From the NCBI GenBank assembly GCA_964569315.1, contig CAZMUZ010000030.1, forward strand, positions 1 to 33,840: a stretch of 33,840 nt of DNA, written 5' to 3'. Under the pieces are notes generated by a model. The model was not told where the DNA came from. It did not search any database and worked only from the letters and a program-made list of their open reading frames with translations. Each line of letters opens with the position of its first letter. The stretch's first letter is position 1. The DNA is from CADEFF01 sp964569315 (GTDB lineage: Bacteria; Pseudomonadota; Alphaproteobacteria; Dongiales; Dongiaceae). A program made the translations under genes and the position numbers. Shown piece by piece: positions 17,901 to 24,569 of the stretch.

Positions 17901-18455
17901 ACGCTGAAGCGTCTCGAGGCGATTCCCTATGGCGAGATCGCGCGCTGGCTCCAGGGGCGCAGCAGCAACCGGGCGAAGCTCGCCGGCATCGTCGTCGGCA
18001 AGCAGGAACGCACCTCGGCCAAGGGCAACCGCTTCGCCTTCCTGCAGCTCACCGACGCGAGCGGCATGTACGAGGTCATGGTGTTCAGCGAGGCACTGGC
18101 GGCCCATCGCGACCTGATGGAACCGGGCAAGATGGTCCTGCTGTCGGTCGCCGCGGATATCCGTTCCGAGGCCGAGGGCATGCGCGCCACGCTGCAGTCG
18201 ATCCAGTCGCTGGACCAGGCCGCGGCGCAGGCCGCCGTCGGGCTCCGGGTCTTCATCAAGGACGCGGCGCCGATCGACAGCCTGAAGAAGCTGCTGCAGC
18301 TCAACGGGCGCGGACGGAGCAAGGTATCGCTGGTGCTGGAGCTCGCGCCCGCGCGCGAGGTCGAGCTGTCGCTGAAAGAGAGCTACGCGCTCTCCGCACC
18401 GGCCCGCGCCGCGATCAAGGCGATCCCCGGCATCGTGGACGTGCAGGAGATCTGA
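14967..18455 (+). CDS. dnaE: DNA polymerase III alpha subunit
   Basis: This is the replicative polymerase catalytic subunit, 1162 residues, the expected DnaE1 length. The N-terminal PHP domain starts HLRVHSAYSLSEG; as in E. coli it has lost metal ligands (R10 in the usual HxH, TDSGN instead of TDHGN), so proofreading should come from a separate DnaQ. The polymerase core has GPGRGSGAGSVVAWAL, the catalytic pair PDFDIDF with D416 and D418, and the third aspartate D572 in VKFDFLGLKT. The tandem helix-hairpin-helix, the beta-clamp region (QQVSLFG near residue 930) and an OB-fold domain follow. It starts at ATG 14967 within a palindrome. In alphaproteobacteria dnaE commonly precedes rpsB; here an SDR gene lies between them. 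Confidence 0.97.
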   Translation: MSHADFVHLRVHSAYSLSEGALKIKQLVELCRRHAMPALAITDSGNLFGGLEFALAARDAGIQPIIGCQFNIARRDGGEGAVLRPGVKPKPDHLVLLVQDETGYRNLMELSSRAFLEGEPGNDPQLPLAALAGSTDGLIALSGGPSGIVGRLLADGQAPAAEAALGELETLFPGRLYVELMRHGSAAERRIEEPLLDLAYRRNLPLVATNDVYFADTAMYEAHDALLCIAGGAYVSQEARRRETPEHRFKSAEEMRALFADLPEAIDNTLVIAQRCAYMPEARKPILPPFVGPNGEPAEEELRRQATEGLELRLEAMQRIAPLGDEAAREARAKPYRQRLSFELDTIIAMGFAGYFLIVADFIQWAKREGIPVGPGRGSGAGSVVAWALTITDLDPLRWGLLFERFLNPDRVSMPDFDIDFCQDRRDEVIRYVQGRYGRDRVAQIITFGKLQARAALRDVGRVLQMPYGQVDRICKMVPNNPANPVTISQAVAGEPMLRHMQEEDPQVKRLIEVATSLEGLYRHASTHAAGVVIGDRPLAELVPLYRDPRSDMPVTQFNMKYVEQAGLVKFDFLGLKTLTVLVRAAELLAERGIAVDLSSLPLDDPKAYAQMGRAETMGVFQLEGSGMRDVLRRLKPDRFEDIIAVVALYRPGPMDNIPRYIACKHGQEEPDYLHPALEGILKETFGIMVYQEQVMQIAQELSGFTLGGADLLRRAMGKKIKAEMEAQRKSFIDGAAARGVPPAKAEQIFEQVDKFAGYGFNKSHAAAYALVAYQTAWFKANHPVEFFAASMTYDLGNTDRLNMYRQELDRLQISLLPPDINRSRSGFTVEKDAEGKLAIRYALAAVRNVGAGAIDALVAEREANGPFKDLGDIARRIDHRHLNKRQLESLAAAGAFDRLMANRRRIFEGVEQLIRHASVAAEERTSQQVSLFGNGLADAARLQLPEVSDWPSIERLQHEFAAIGFYLSAHPLDAYETTLKRLEAIPYGEIARWLQGRSSNRAKLAGIVVGKQERTSAKGNRFAFLQLTDASGMYEVMVFSEALAAHRDLMEPGKMVLLSVAADIRSEAEGMRATLQSIQSLDQAAAQAAVGLRVFIKDAAPIDSLKKLLQLNGRGRSKVSLVLELAPAREVELSLKESYALSAPARAAIKAIPGIVDVQEI

Positions 18456-18462
18456 GCCGCGC

Positions 18463-18489
18463 CGCCGTCGCGCGCGGCGCGCGACGGCG
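18463..18489. terminator. Strong hairpin between convergent dnaE and SDR genes
   Basis: CGCCGTCGCGCG, loop CGG, then CGCGCGACGGCG gives a perfect 12-bp stem made almost only of G-C pairs. It begins 8 bases after the dnaE stop and ends 11 bases before the end of the minus-strand gene. Being symmetrical it can form in both transcripts. There is no T tract on either side, so it may be a bidirectional Rho-independent-like stop or a 3'-end stabilising structure. Confidence 0.65.
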
Positions 18490-18500
18490 TTGCCGAACCC

Positions 18501-19250
18501 TCAGTGGAAGGAGCGGCCTCCGTCCACGGCCATCGCAGCACCGGTCATGTAGGAAGATTCGGTGCTGGTGAGGAAGAGGGCGGCCGCGCCGATTTCGCTC
18601 GGGTCCGCCACGCGCTTGATGAGATAGAGCGACATGATCTCGGCGAGCGCCGCGTCCGGATTCGGCGCGTTCTCGTACTCCACGCGGAACTGCGGCGTGT
18701 CGGTGATGCCGGGGCAGATCACGTTGACCCGGATATTGTCCGGCGCAAGATCGACGGCGAGCGTCTTGCTGAACATGACGAGCCCTGCCTTGGCGGCGCA
18801 GTAGGCGGTGCGGTGCTCGAGCGGCCGCAAGCCCGCGGCGGACGCGATGTTGACGATCGTGCCGCCCTGTTTACGCAACGCCGGCAGCGCCGCCTTGCAG
18901 ATCAGGAAGGGGCCGGTCAGGTCCACGTCGAACACGGTGGACCAGTCGGCAAGCGAGGTTTCGCCGAAGGGGCGGACGAGATCCACCCCGGCGCAGTTCA
19001 CCACCCCGTCGAGGCCGCCGAACTCGCGGCAGGCGGCGTCGATGGCGGCGTTCACCTCCGCCTCCTTGCTCACGTCGGCCGCGACATGGATCGCTTGCGG
19101 ACGAAGCGGCTTCGCGGCCTCGGCCAGGCCTTTCTCGTTGCGGTCCAGCATGGCGACGCGCGCGCCCTCGCGATGGAACATTTCCGCGATGGTGCGGCCG
19201 ATGCCCTGCGCCGCGCCCGTGACCAGAATCCGACGTCCCTTCAGTCTCAT
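18501..19250 (-). CDS. SDR family oxidoreductase
   Basis: This is a 249-residue classical short-chain dehydrogenase/reductase, a cytosolic NAD(P)-dependent enzyme of unknown substrate. The cofactor loop TGAAQGIG is at 11-18. D36 in MLDRN, at the end of the second strand, suggests preference for NAD(H). NCAG is at 85-88, the catalytic serine is S137 (NIASAAG), and Y150/K154 sit in YCAAK. The C-terminal DGGRSFH is typical of 3-oxoacyl reductase-like and hydroxyacid-dehydrogenase-like members. I chose ATG 19250, because GGAGAGGGG lies immediately upstream and the protein then begins MRLKGRRILVTGA as the family does. It is convergent with dnaE and divergent from rpsB, so it is probably a single-gene unit. 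Confidence 0.9.
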   Translation of the reverse strand: MRLKGRRILVTGAAQGIGRTIAEMFHREGARVAMLDRNEKGLAEAAKPLRPQAIHVAADVSKEAEVNAAIDAACREFGGLDGVVNCAGVDLVRPFGETSLADWSTVFDVDLTGPFLICKAALPALRKQGGTIVNIASAAGLRPLEHRTAYCAAKAGLVMFSKTLAVDLAPDNIRVNVICPGITDTPQFRVEYENAPNPDAALAEIMSLYLIKRVADPSEIGAAALFLTSTESSYMTGAAMAVDGGRSFH

Positions 19251-19348
19251 GCCCCTCTCCGATGCGGAAATGCGATCGCGCGTGTTCGCGCGCGGCCGGA
19301 TCGGCCGCCGGCCGAAACCCGAGACGCTGCGAACGCGCACTCGGGCGA

Positions 19349-19377
19349 GAGATATCCCATAAATAACTGATAGTAAA
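19349..19377 (-). promoter_or_regulatory. Candidate promoter for the SDR gene
   Basis: On the minus strand, TTTACT (19377-19372) and TATCTC (19354-19349) are separated by exactly 17 bases. Both boxes are imperfect (4 and 3 matches to consensus). The A/T-rich setting and distance of about 100 bases to the SDR start make it plausible. Confidence 0.3.
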
Positions 19378-19432
19378 CGGAGTTTTCTACGATACGGAAA
19401 TCGCGATGGGTGGCCCGTCAGCCGGTTTCTCC

Positions 19433-19461
19433 TTGCCATTCCCGGCCTCGAAGGTTACAAA
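19433..19461 (+). promoter_or_regulatory. Candidate sigma-70 promoter of the rpsB operon
   Basis: TTGCCA (19433-19438, five of six matches to TTGACA) and TACAAA (19456-19461, four of six to TATAAT) are separated by exactly 17 bases. Transcription would start near 19468, leaving a leader of about 130 bases before the rpsB ATG. This is the best promoter-like pair I saw in the window and the expected place for the start of the rpsB-tsf-pyrH-frr train. Confidence 0.55.
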
Positions 19462-19505
19462 CCCGCCCGCAACTGCCAAATCCACACGCGAGACTGCGGC
19501 TTCGT

Positions 19506-19551
19506 GCGGGGAGACATCCCGCCAGTCGCTCCGGTGTCCGGGCTTCCCGGA
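19506..19551 (+). promoter_or_regulatory. Two hairpins in the rpsB 5' leader
   Basis: GCGGG (19506-19510) pairs with CCCGC (19518-19522) around a 7-base loop. TCCGGG (19537-19542) pairs with CCCGGA (19546-19551) around CTT. Both lie between the candidate promoter and the AAGGA ribosome-binding site. S2 is known to control rpsB-tsf through the mRNA leader in enterobacteria, so a similar regulatory leader is possible, but I cannot match a known fold. Confidence 0.4.
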
Positions 19552-19596
19552 TTTCCCAGGTCCCGCGGAGGCACAACCGGAAAAGGAACGACCCGC

Positions 19597-20403
19597 ATGG
19601 CAATGCCGACCTTTACCATGCGCCAGCTTCTGGAAGCTGGCGTGCATTTCGGCCACCACACCCGCCGCTGGAATCCGAAGATGGCTCCGCACATCTTCGG
19701 CGTCCGCAACGGCGTCCATATCCTCGATCTCGAGCAGACCGTCCCGATGCTCTATCAGGCGCTGCAAGCAGTCCGCGACGTGGTCGCGGGCGGCGGGCGC
19801 GTGCTGCTGGTCGGCACCAAGCGCCCGGCGTCGGACAAGGTCGCCGAGGCGGCGAAGCGTTGCGGTCAGTATTACGTCAATCACCGCTGGCTCGGCGGCA
19901 TGCTCTCGAACTGGAAGACCATTTCCAACTCGATCAAGCGGCTGAAGGACCTCGAGGAGAAGCTCGGTGGCTCGCAGACCGGCTTCACCAAGAAGGAACT
20001 GCTCCAGCTCACCCGCGAGCGCGACAAGCTCGATCGCGCGCTGGGCGGCATCAAGGAAATGGGCGGGCGTCCGGACATCCTGTTCATCATCGACACGAAC
20101 AAGGAAAACATCGCGGTCGCCGAGGCCAACAAGCTCGGCATCCCGGTGGCGGCCGTGCTCGACAGCAACTCGAACCCGACCGGCATCACCTATCCGATCC
20201 CGGGCAATGACGACGCGATCCGCGCGATCGCGCTCTATTGCGACCTCGTTTCGGATGCGGTGCTGGACGGCCTGCAGGCCGAAGCGATCGCGACCGGCAC
20301 CGACATCGGCGAAGCCGAAGAGACGCCGGCCGAGCGCGCAGTCGAGCCCGCCCCGGCCGAGGCTCCGGCCGCCGAGCAGCCGGCGGCGCCGCCGGCCGCG
20401 TAA
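19597..20403 (+). CDS. rpsB: 30S ribosomal protein S2
   Basis: This is a small-subunit ribosomal protein of 268 residues. The start MAMPTFTMRQLLEAGVHFGH and internal HRWLGGMLSNWKTI, FIIDTNKENIAVAEA and ITYPIPGNDDA are classic S2 sequence. ATG 19597 follows AAAAGGAACG at normal spacing; the open frame upstream is not S2-like. The last 30 or so residues form an Ala/Pro/Glu-rich tail (from EAEETPAE to PPAA) beyond the folded domain, as seen in some alphaproteobacterial S2 proteins. It is the first gene of the translation-factor train and is followed by a hairpin and then tsf. Confidence 0.97.
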   Translation: MAMPTFTMRQLLEAGVHFGHHTRRWNPKMAPHIFGVRNGVHILDLEQTVPMLYQALQAVRDVVAGGGRVLLVGTKRPASDKVAEAAKRCGQYYVNHRWLGGMLSNWKTISNSIKRLKDLEEKLGGSQTGFTKKELLQLTRERDKLDRALGGIKEMGGRPDILFIIDTNKENIAVAEANKLGIPVAAVLDSNSNPTGITYPIPGNDDAIRAIALYCDLVSDAVLDGLQAEAIATGTDIGEAEETPAERAVEPAPAEAPAAEQPAAPPAA

Positions 20404-20412
20404 CTCCGATCG

Positions 20413-20448
20413 CCCGCGGCGGCACCGTTGCGACCGGGCTGCCGCGGG
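20413..20448 (+). terminator. Hairpin between rpsB and tsf (possible attenuator)
   Basis: CCCGCGGC (20413-20420) pairs perfectly with GCCGCGGG (20441-20448) around 20 bases, followed by a moderately T-rich stretch (ATTTCCTGTTT). It begins 9 bases after the rpsB stop and ends 44 bases before tsf. A partial terminator here would lower tsf relative to rpsB, as reported for E. coli; that role is inferred. Confidence 0.45.
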
Positions 20449-20492
20449 ACCATTTCCTGTTTCGACCCCGAGAAGCGAGAAAAGAGGTAGCT

Positions 20493-21419
20493 ATGGCCGA
20501 GGTATCTGCAGCGCTCGTCAAGGAGCTGCGCGAAAAGACCGGCGCCGGCATGATGGATTGCAAGAAGGCGCTCGGCGAAACCCAGGGCGATCTCGAGGGC
20601 GCCATCGACTGGCTCCGCAAGAAGGGGCTGTCGCAGGCCGCGAAGAAGGCGGGCCGCGTCGCCGCCGAAGGTCTGATCGGCGCCCATGCCGCCGGTGCCA
20701 GGGGCGCGCTCGTCGAGGTCAATGCCGAGACCGATTTCGTGGCCCGCAACGAGCAGTTCCAGGATTTCGTCCGCAAGGTAGCCACGCTGGCGGTGGAGGC
20801 GGGCGCCGACATCGCGGCCCTGCCGCAGCAGACCTACCCCGGCGAGGGCAAGCCGGTCGCCGAGAAGCTGACCCAGCTCATCGCCACGATCGGCGAGAAC
20901 ATGACGCTGCGCCGCAGCGCCGGGCTTTCGGTGAAGAACGGCATCGTCGCCACCTACGTCCACAACCAGACGGCGCCCGGCCTCGGCAAGATCGGCGTGC
21001 TGGTCGCGCTCGAATCGACCGGCGATGCGGGCCAGCTCATGACCCTCGGCAAGCAGCTCGCGATGCATGTCGCCGCGGCGAACCCGCAGGCGCTCGCCAT
21101 CGCCGACGTCGATTCCCGGGATCTCGAGCGCGAGCGTTCGGTGCTTGCCGACCAGGCGCGCGCCTCCGGAAAGCCGGAAGAGATCATCGCCAAGATGGTC
21201 GAGGGCCGCATCCGCAAGTACTACGAGGAAGTGGTGCTGCTGGAGCAGGTCTATGTCGTGGACAACGAGAGCCGCGTGAAGGCGGTCGTCGAGGCTGCCG
21301 CCAAATCGATCGGCGCCCCGGTGAAGCTCGCCGGTTTCGTCCGCATGGCGCTGGGCGAGGGCATCGAGCGCGAGCAGAAGGACTTCGCGGCGGAAGTGGC
21401 GGCCCAGCTCGGCCGATAG
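20493..21419 (+). CDS. tsf: Translation elongation factor Ts
   Basis: This is the guanine-nucleotide exchange factor for EF-Tu, 308 residues. The start MAEVSAALVKELREKTGAGM matches the N-terminal UBA-like domain, followed by MDCKKALGE and the conserved TDFVARNEQF loop that contacts EF-Tu. Two core subdomains follow, and the C-terminus ends AQLGR. ATG 20493 has AAAGAGG a few bases upstream; the longer open frame on the 5' side overlaps rpsB and is not EF-Ts-like. It is 89 bases after rpsB with a hairpin in the gap, and 102 bases before pyrH with another hairpin. Confidence 0.97.
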   Translation: MAEVSAALVKELREKTGAGMMDCKKALGETQGDLEGAIDWLRKKGLSQAAKKAGRVAAEGLIGAHAAGARGALVEVNAETDFVARNEQFQDFVRKVATLAVEAGADIAALPQQTYPGEGKPVAEKLTQLIATIGENMTLRRSAGLSVKNGIVATYVHNQTAPGLGKIGVLVALESTGDAGQLMTLGKQLAMHVAAANPQALAIADVDSRDLERERSVLADQARASGKPEEIIAKMVEGRIRKYYEEVVLLEQVYVVDNESRVKAVVEAAAKSIGAPVKLAGFVRMALGEGIEREQKDFAAEVAAQLGR

Positions 21420-21429
21420 CCGCGCGCGG

Positions 21430-21451
21430 CGGCCATAACGCTGTATGGCCG
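21430..21451 (+). terminator. Hairpin after tsf
   Basis: CGGCCATA (21430-21437), a 6-base loop, then TATGGCCG (21444-21451) forms a perfect 8-bp stem 10 bases after the tsf stop. No T tract follows. It may be a weak terminator, a processing site, or a 3'-end stabiliser separating rpsB-tsf from pyrH. Confidence 0.45.
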
Positions 21452-21521
21452 TCGCCATCCTCTGGAGTATCATGCCGCGGCATCCCCGGCCGCGGGCCGA
21501 TAGCAAGAAGGGGTAGGAGCC

Positions 21522-22280
21522 ATGCCGGACCAGCTTGCCGCCGCGGCAAAAGTTCGCGGAGAGCAGGCCAAATATCGCCGGGTGCTGCTGAAGCTCTCCG
21601 GCGAGGCGCTCATGGGTCCTCGCGAGTTTGGCCTCGACCCCGAGACGGTCGGCCGCGTCGCGCGCGAAATCTCCCAGGCCAACCGGCTCGGCTACGAAGT
21701 CTGTCTCGTGGTGGGCGGCGGCAATATCTTCCGCGGGGTCGCCGGCGCGGCCCAGGGGATGCAACGCGCGAGCGCCGACTACATGGGCATGCTCGCCACC
21801 GTCATCAACGCCCTCGCCCTGCAGAACGCGCTCGAGCAGCTCGAGGTGCAGACCCGCGTGCTCTCGGCCATCCCGATGTCCACGGTGTGCGAGCCCTACA
21901 TCCGCCGCCGGGCGCAGCGTCATCTGGAGAAGGGGCGGGTGGTGATCTTCGCCGCGGGCACCGGCAACCCCTTTTTTACCACCGACACGGCCGCCGCGCT
22001 CCGCGCCTCCGAAATGGGCTGCCAGGCGATCCTCAAGGGCACCAAGGTCGACGGCGTCTATACGGCCGATCCGAAGCGCGACCCCAAGGCGACGCGCTTC
22101 GACCGGCTGACCTACATGGACGTGCTGTCGAAGGACCTCAAGGTCATGGATGCCTCCGCGATCTCGCTCGCGCGCGAGAACCGAATTCCCGTCCTGGTCT
22201 TCTCGATCCAGCGCGACGGCGCGCTCGCCGACGTGCTGGCCGGCCGGGGCACCTTCACGACGATAACCGACGAGGACTAG
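21522..22280 (+). CDS. pyrH: UMP kinase (uridylate kinase)
   Basis: This enzyme phosphorylates UMP to UDP in pyrimidine nucleotide synthesis. The bacterial form is an amino-acid-kinase-fold hexamer unrelated to eukaryotic UMP/CMP kinase. It has 252 residues with the glycine loop KLSGEALMG, VVGGGNIFRG, DYMGMLATVINALAL, FAAGTGNPFFTTDTAAALRA and the KGTKVDGVYTADP signature. ATG 21522 follows AGGGGTAGGAG at good spacing; the first 15 or so residues are a non-conserved extension before YRRVLLKLSGE. The stop is 2 bases before the frr start, so the two are coupled. Confidence 0.97.
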   Translation: MPDQLAAAAKVRGEQAKYRRVLLKLSGEALMGPREFGLDPETVGRVAREISQANRLGYEVCLVVGGGNIFRGVAGAAQGMQRASADYMGMLATVINALALQNALEQLEVQTRVLSAIPMSTVCEPYIRRRAQRHLEKGRVVIFAAGTGNPFFTTDTAAALRASEMGCQAILKGTKVDGVYTADPKRDPKATRFDRLTYMDVLSKDLKVMDASAISLARENRIPVLVFSIQRDGALADVLAGRGTFTTITDED

Positions 22281-22282
22281 CC

Positions 22283-22840
22283 GTGGCTGAACAGACGATT
22301 GCCGAGCTTAAACGCCGGATGGACGGTGCGCTCGATGCGCTCCGGCGCGAGTTCGGAGGCCTCCGCACCGGACGGGCTTCCGCTCATCTTCTCGACCAGG
22401 TCGTGGTCAAGGCCTATGGCAGCGACATGCCGCTGAACCAGGTCGGCAACGTCAACGTGCCGGAGCCGCGCCTCATTTCGGTCCAGGTCTGGGACCGCGG
22501 GCTCGTGATCTCGGTGGAGAAGGCGATCCGGGATGCCGGGCTCGGCCTCAATCCGGTGAGCGACGGCCAGCTCGTCCGCGTGCCGATCCCCGAGCTCAGC
22601 CAGGAACGGCGCCAGGAATTGACCAAGATCGCGCACAAATATGGCGAGCAGGGGCGGGTCGCGGTGCGCAACGTCCGGCGCGACGGCATGGATGCGATGA
22701 AGAAGATGGAGAAGGACGGCAAGATCTCCCAGGACGAGCATCGGCAGCGCGCGGACGAGATCCAGAAACTGACGGACGAGCACATCCGCAAGGTCGACGA
22801 GATGCTCGCCCAGAAGGAAAAGGAGATCCTTCAGGTCTGA
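22283..22840 (+). CDS. frr: Ribosome recycling factor
   Basis: This factor splits post-termination ribosomes together with EF-G. It has 185 residues, the usual length. Conserved marks are LRTGRASAHLLDQV, the hinge region VPEPRLISVQVWD, PIPELSQERRQEL and VRNVRRDGMDAMKK in the long helical domain I, ending EKEILQV. The start is GTG 22283, only 2 bases after pyrH, with GAGGA upstream inside the pyrH end. The frame is open far upstream only because it shadows tsf and pyrH. It is followed 3 bases later by uppS. Confidence 0.97.
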   Translation: MAEQTIAELKRRMDGALDALRREFGGLRTGRASAHLLDQVVVKAYGSDMPLNQVGNVNVPEPRLISVQVWDRGLVISVEKAIRDAGLGLNPVSDGQLVRVPIPELSQERRQELTKIAHKYGEQGRVAVRNVRRDGMDAMKKMEKDGKISQDEHRQRADEIQKLTDEHIRKVDEMLAQKEKEILQV

Positions 22841-22843
22841 CGC

Positions 22844-23572
22844 ATGGAAGCCTTGCCGTCATCCTCGGGGTCTCTGGCGCCGGTCCATGTCGCCATCATC
22901 ATGGACGGAAACGGGCGCTGGGCGAAGGCACGCGGCCTGCCGCGAATTGCCGGTCATCAGCGCGGCGCCGAAGCCGTGCGGCGGACCCTGTCGGCGGCGG
23001 CGGAGCTCGGCATCTCCTACCTGACGCTCTACGGATTCTCCTCGGAGAACTGGAAGCGCCCGGCCGCCGAGATCGACGATCTCATGCAGCTCCTGCGGCT
23101 CTATCTCGAGCGCGAGATCAACTCGCTCCATCGTAACGGCATCCGGCTTCGCATCATCGGCGAGCGCCACCGCTTCAGCCCGACCATCGTCCGGCTGATC
23201 GAGGAGGCCGAGCGCCTTACCGAAGGCAATCGCCGGCTCAACCTCACCATGGCGCTGAGCTATGGCGGGCGCGGCGAGATCGCGGCGGCGGCCCGGCACA
23301 TCGCCGAGGCGGCGGCGGCCGGGAACCTCAATCCTGCCACCGTCGACGAGACGGTGTTCGCGCATCACCTCGCCACCGCCGACATGCCGGATCCCGATCT
23401 CGTCATCCGCACGAGCGGGGAGAAGCGCATCAGCAATTTCCTGCTCTGGCAGTCCGCCTATGCCGAGCTGGTCTTCATCGACAAGCTCTGGCCGGACTTC
23501 GCGCGCGAGGATCTCGAGCAGGCCATCCGCGAATATCAGGCCCGCGAGCGCCGCTACGGCAGCACCCGCTGA
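22844..23572 (+). CDS. uppS: Isoprenyl transferase (undecaprenyl diphosphate synthase)
   Basis: This enzyme adds isopentenyl units to farnesyl diphosphate to make the C55 lipid carrier needed for peptidoglycan and other surface polymers. The 242-residue protein has the cis-prenyltransferase motifs HVAIIMDGNGRWAKARG (catalytic D21), GHQRGAEAVR, YGFSSENWKRP, SYGGRGEI and RTSGEKRISNFLLWQSAYAE. It starts 3 bases after the frr stop. cdsA follows with a 16-base gap. Its substrate depends on isoprenoid precursors, yet dxr, which is usually just downstream of cdsA, is not here. Confidence 0.96.
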   Translation: MEALPSSSGSLAPVHVAIIMDGNGRWAKARGLPRIAGHQRGAEAVRRTLSAAAELGISYLTLYGFSSENWKRPAAEIDDLMQLLRLYLEREINSLHRNGIRLRIIGERHRFSPTIVRLIEEAERLTEGNRRLNLTMALSYGGRGEIAAAARHIAEAAAAGNLNPATVDETVFAHHLATADMPDPDLVIRTSGEKRISNFLLWQSAYAELVFIDKLWPDFAREDLEQAIREYQARERRYGSTR

Positions 23573-23588
23573 CCCGACGGTCTCGCCT

Positions 23589-24386
23589 TTGAGCGGTCCC
23601 CTCCTGCAGCGCGTCATCGCCAGCGCCGTCCTGATGGCGGTGGCGCTCGCCGCCCTGTGGGCAGGCTCGCCCTTCTGGGCGCTGCTGGTCGCCCTCGTCG
23701 GCGGGGCGATGAGCTGGGAATGGAGCGCGATGACGGGGGCGGGACGGTTCGACCGTCTCGGCGCCGCGATCCTCGGCATCGTCGTGCTCGCGATCCTCGC
23801 CGCCGATCGCGCCGGCCCGGCGACCGGTGTCGGATTGCTTGCGGCGGGCGCCCTGCTGACGGGCCTGGCGCTCCTCTTCATCCGCCCGCCGCGATCGGCG
23901 TTTTGGCCGCTCTCCGGCCTCGTCTACGTCGGGCTTCCGGCGATCGCGCTGGTGTGGCTGCGCAACGAAGGCGGCTTCGCCCTCTGCCTGTGGCTGCTGG
24001 TTCTGGTCTGGGCCGTCGATAGCGCCGCCTATTTCGTGGGGCGAGCGGTGGGCGGACCGAAGCTGGCCCGCAGCATCAGCCCGAAAAAGACCTGGGCCGG
24101 CCTCGCGGGCGGCTGCGTGGCGGCGGCGCTCGTCGGGCTCGCCGCAGGCTTCTCGCTCGGGATCGACGGGCGGGCGATGATGGGGCTCGGCGTTCTCCTG
24201 GCGCTGATCGAGCAGGGCGGCGACCTCCTCGAGTCGGCGGTAAAGCGGCGATTCGAGGTTAAGGACAGCTCGAGCCTCATTCCCGGCCATGGCGGCGTGC
24301 TGGATCGGGTCGACGGGCTGGTCGCGGTCGTGCTCGCGGTTGCCGCGATCATGATTCTCGCCGACCGGGCTGCGTTGTTTCCTTAG
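23589..24386 (+). CDS. cdsA: Phosphatidate cytidylyltransferase, TTG start
   Basis: This is an integral membrane enzyme that makes CDP-diacylglycerol from phosphatidic acid and CTP, the branch point of phospholipid synthesis. It has 265 residues and about 8 hydrophobic segments. The CdsA signature is complete at residues 216-242, with K219/R220, K225/D226, HGG (234-236), and DR..D (239-242). I chose TTG 23589 because the N-terminus LSGPLLQRVIASAVLM then matches the family pattern; the next in-frame ATG (23634) would remove part of the first helix. No clear ribosome-binding site precedes the TTG, so translation may depend on coupling to uppS, whose stop is 16 bases upstream. Confidence 0.93.
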   Translation: MSGPLLQRVIASAVLMAVALAALWAGSPFWALLVALVGGAMSWEWSAMTGAGRFDRLGAAILGIVVLAILAADRAGPATGVGLLAAGALLTGLALLFIRPPRSAFWPLSGLVYVGLPAIALVWLRNEGGFALCLWLLVLVWAVDSAAYFVGRAVGGPKLARSISPKKTWAGLAGGCVAAALVGLAAGFSLGIDGRAMMGLGVLLALIEQGGDLLESAVKRRFEVKDSSSLIPGHGGVLDRVDGLVAVVLAVAAIMILADRAALFP

Positions 24387-24569
24387 GGCAAATTGCCGCG
24401 CCGAACGCGGTAACCGCCTGAAGCCAATTAACTTATCCGTGCCGTCGAACCGGCGTCATACTTGCAAATCGGGGGGGCCTACCCTAGCTTCTGCCTGCCT
24501 CGCTTCCGGGTGCAGCCGCGGGCCCGGAGCCGGTTCGCCAAGCGGTCGATCGAAAAAACGGACTCTGCC

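Larger units (their letters stand above)
19251..19596. other. Divergent promoter region and rpsB leader
   Basis: These 346 bases hold no gene I can support. About 19350-19410 is clearly more A/T-rich than its surroundings, as expected for promoters. I place a candidate minus-strand promoter for the SDR gene at 19349-19377 and a better plus-strand promoter for rpsB at 19433-19461. Two hairpins (19506-19522 and 19537-19551) lie in the predicted rpsB leader. Confidence 0.6.

Noticed and set aside
15252..18107. Very long open frame (951 codons) antisense to dnaE
   Set aside because: It is the antisense shadow of a GC-rich gene with strong third-position GC. Its translation is rich in R, E, H and D with no recognisable domain, while dnaE on the other strand has complete catalytic motifs.
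24387..24569. Envelope-stress (sigma-E-like GGAAC-N16/17-GTT) promoter upstream of rseP
   Set aside because: GAACC appears once, but without a fitting downstream partner; a housekeeping -35/-10 pair is also poor.
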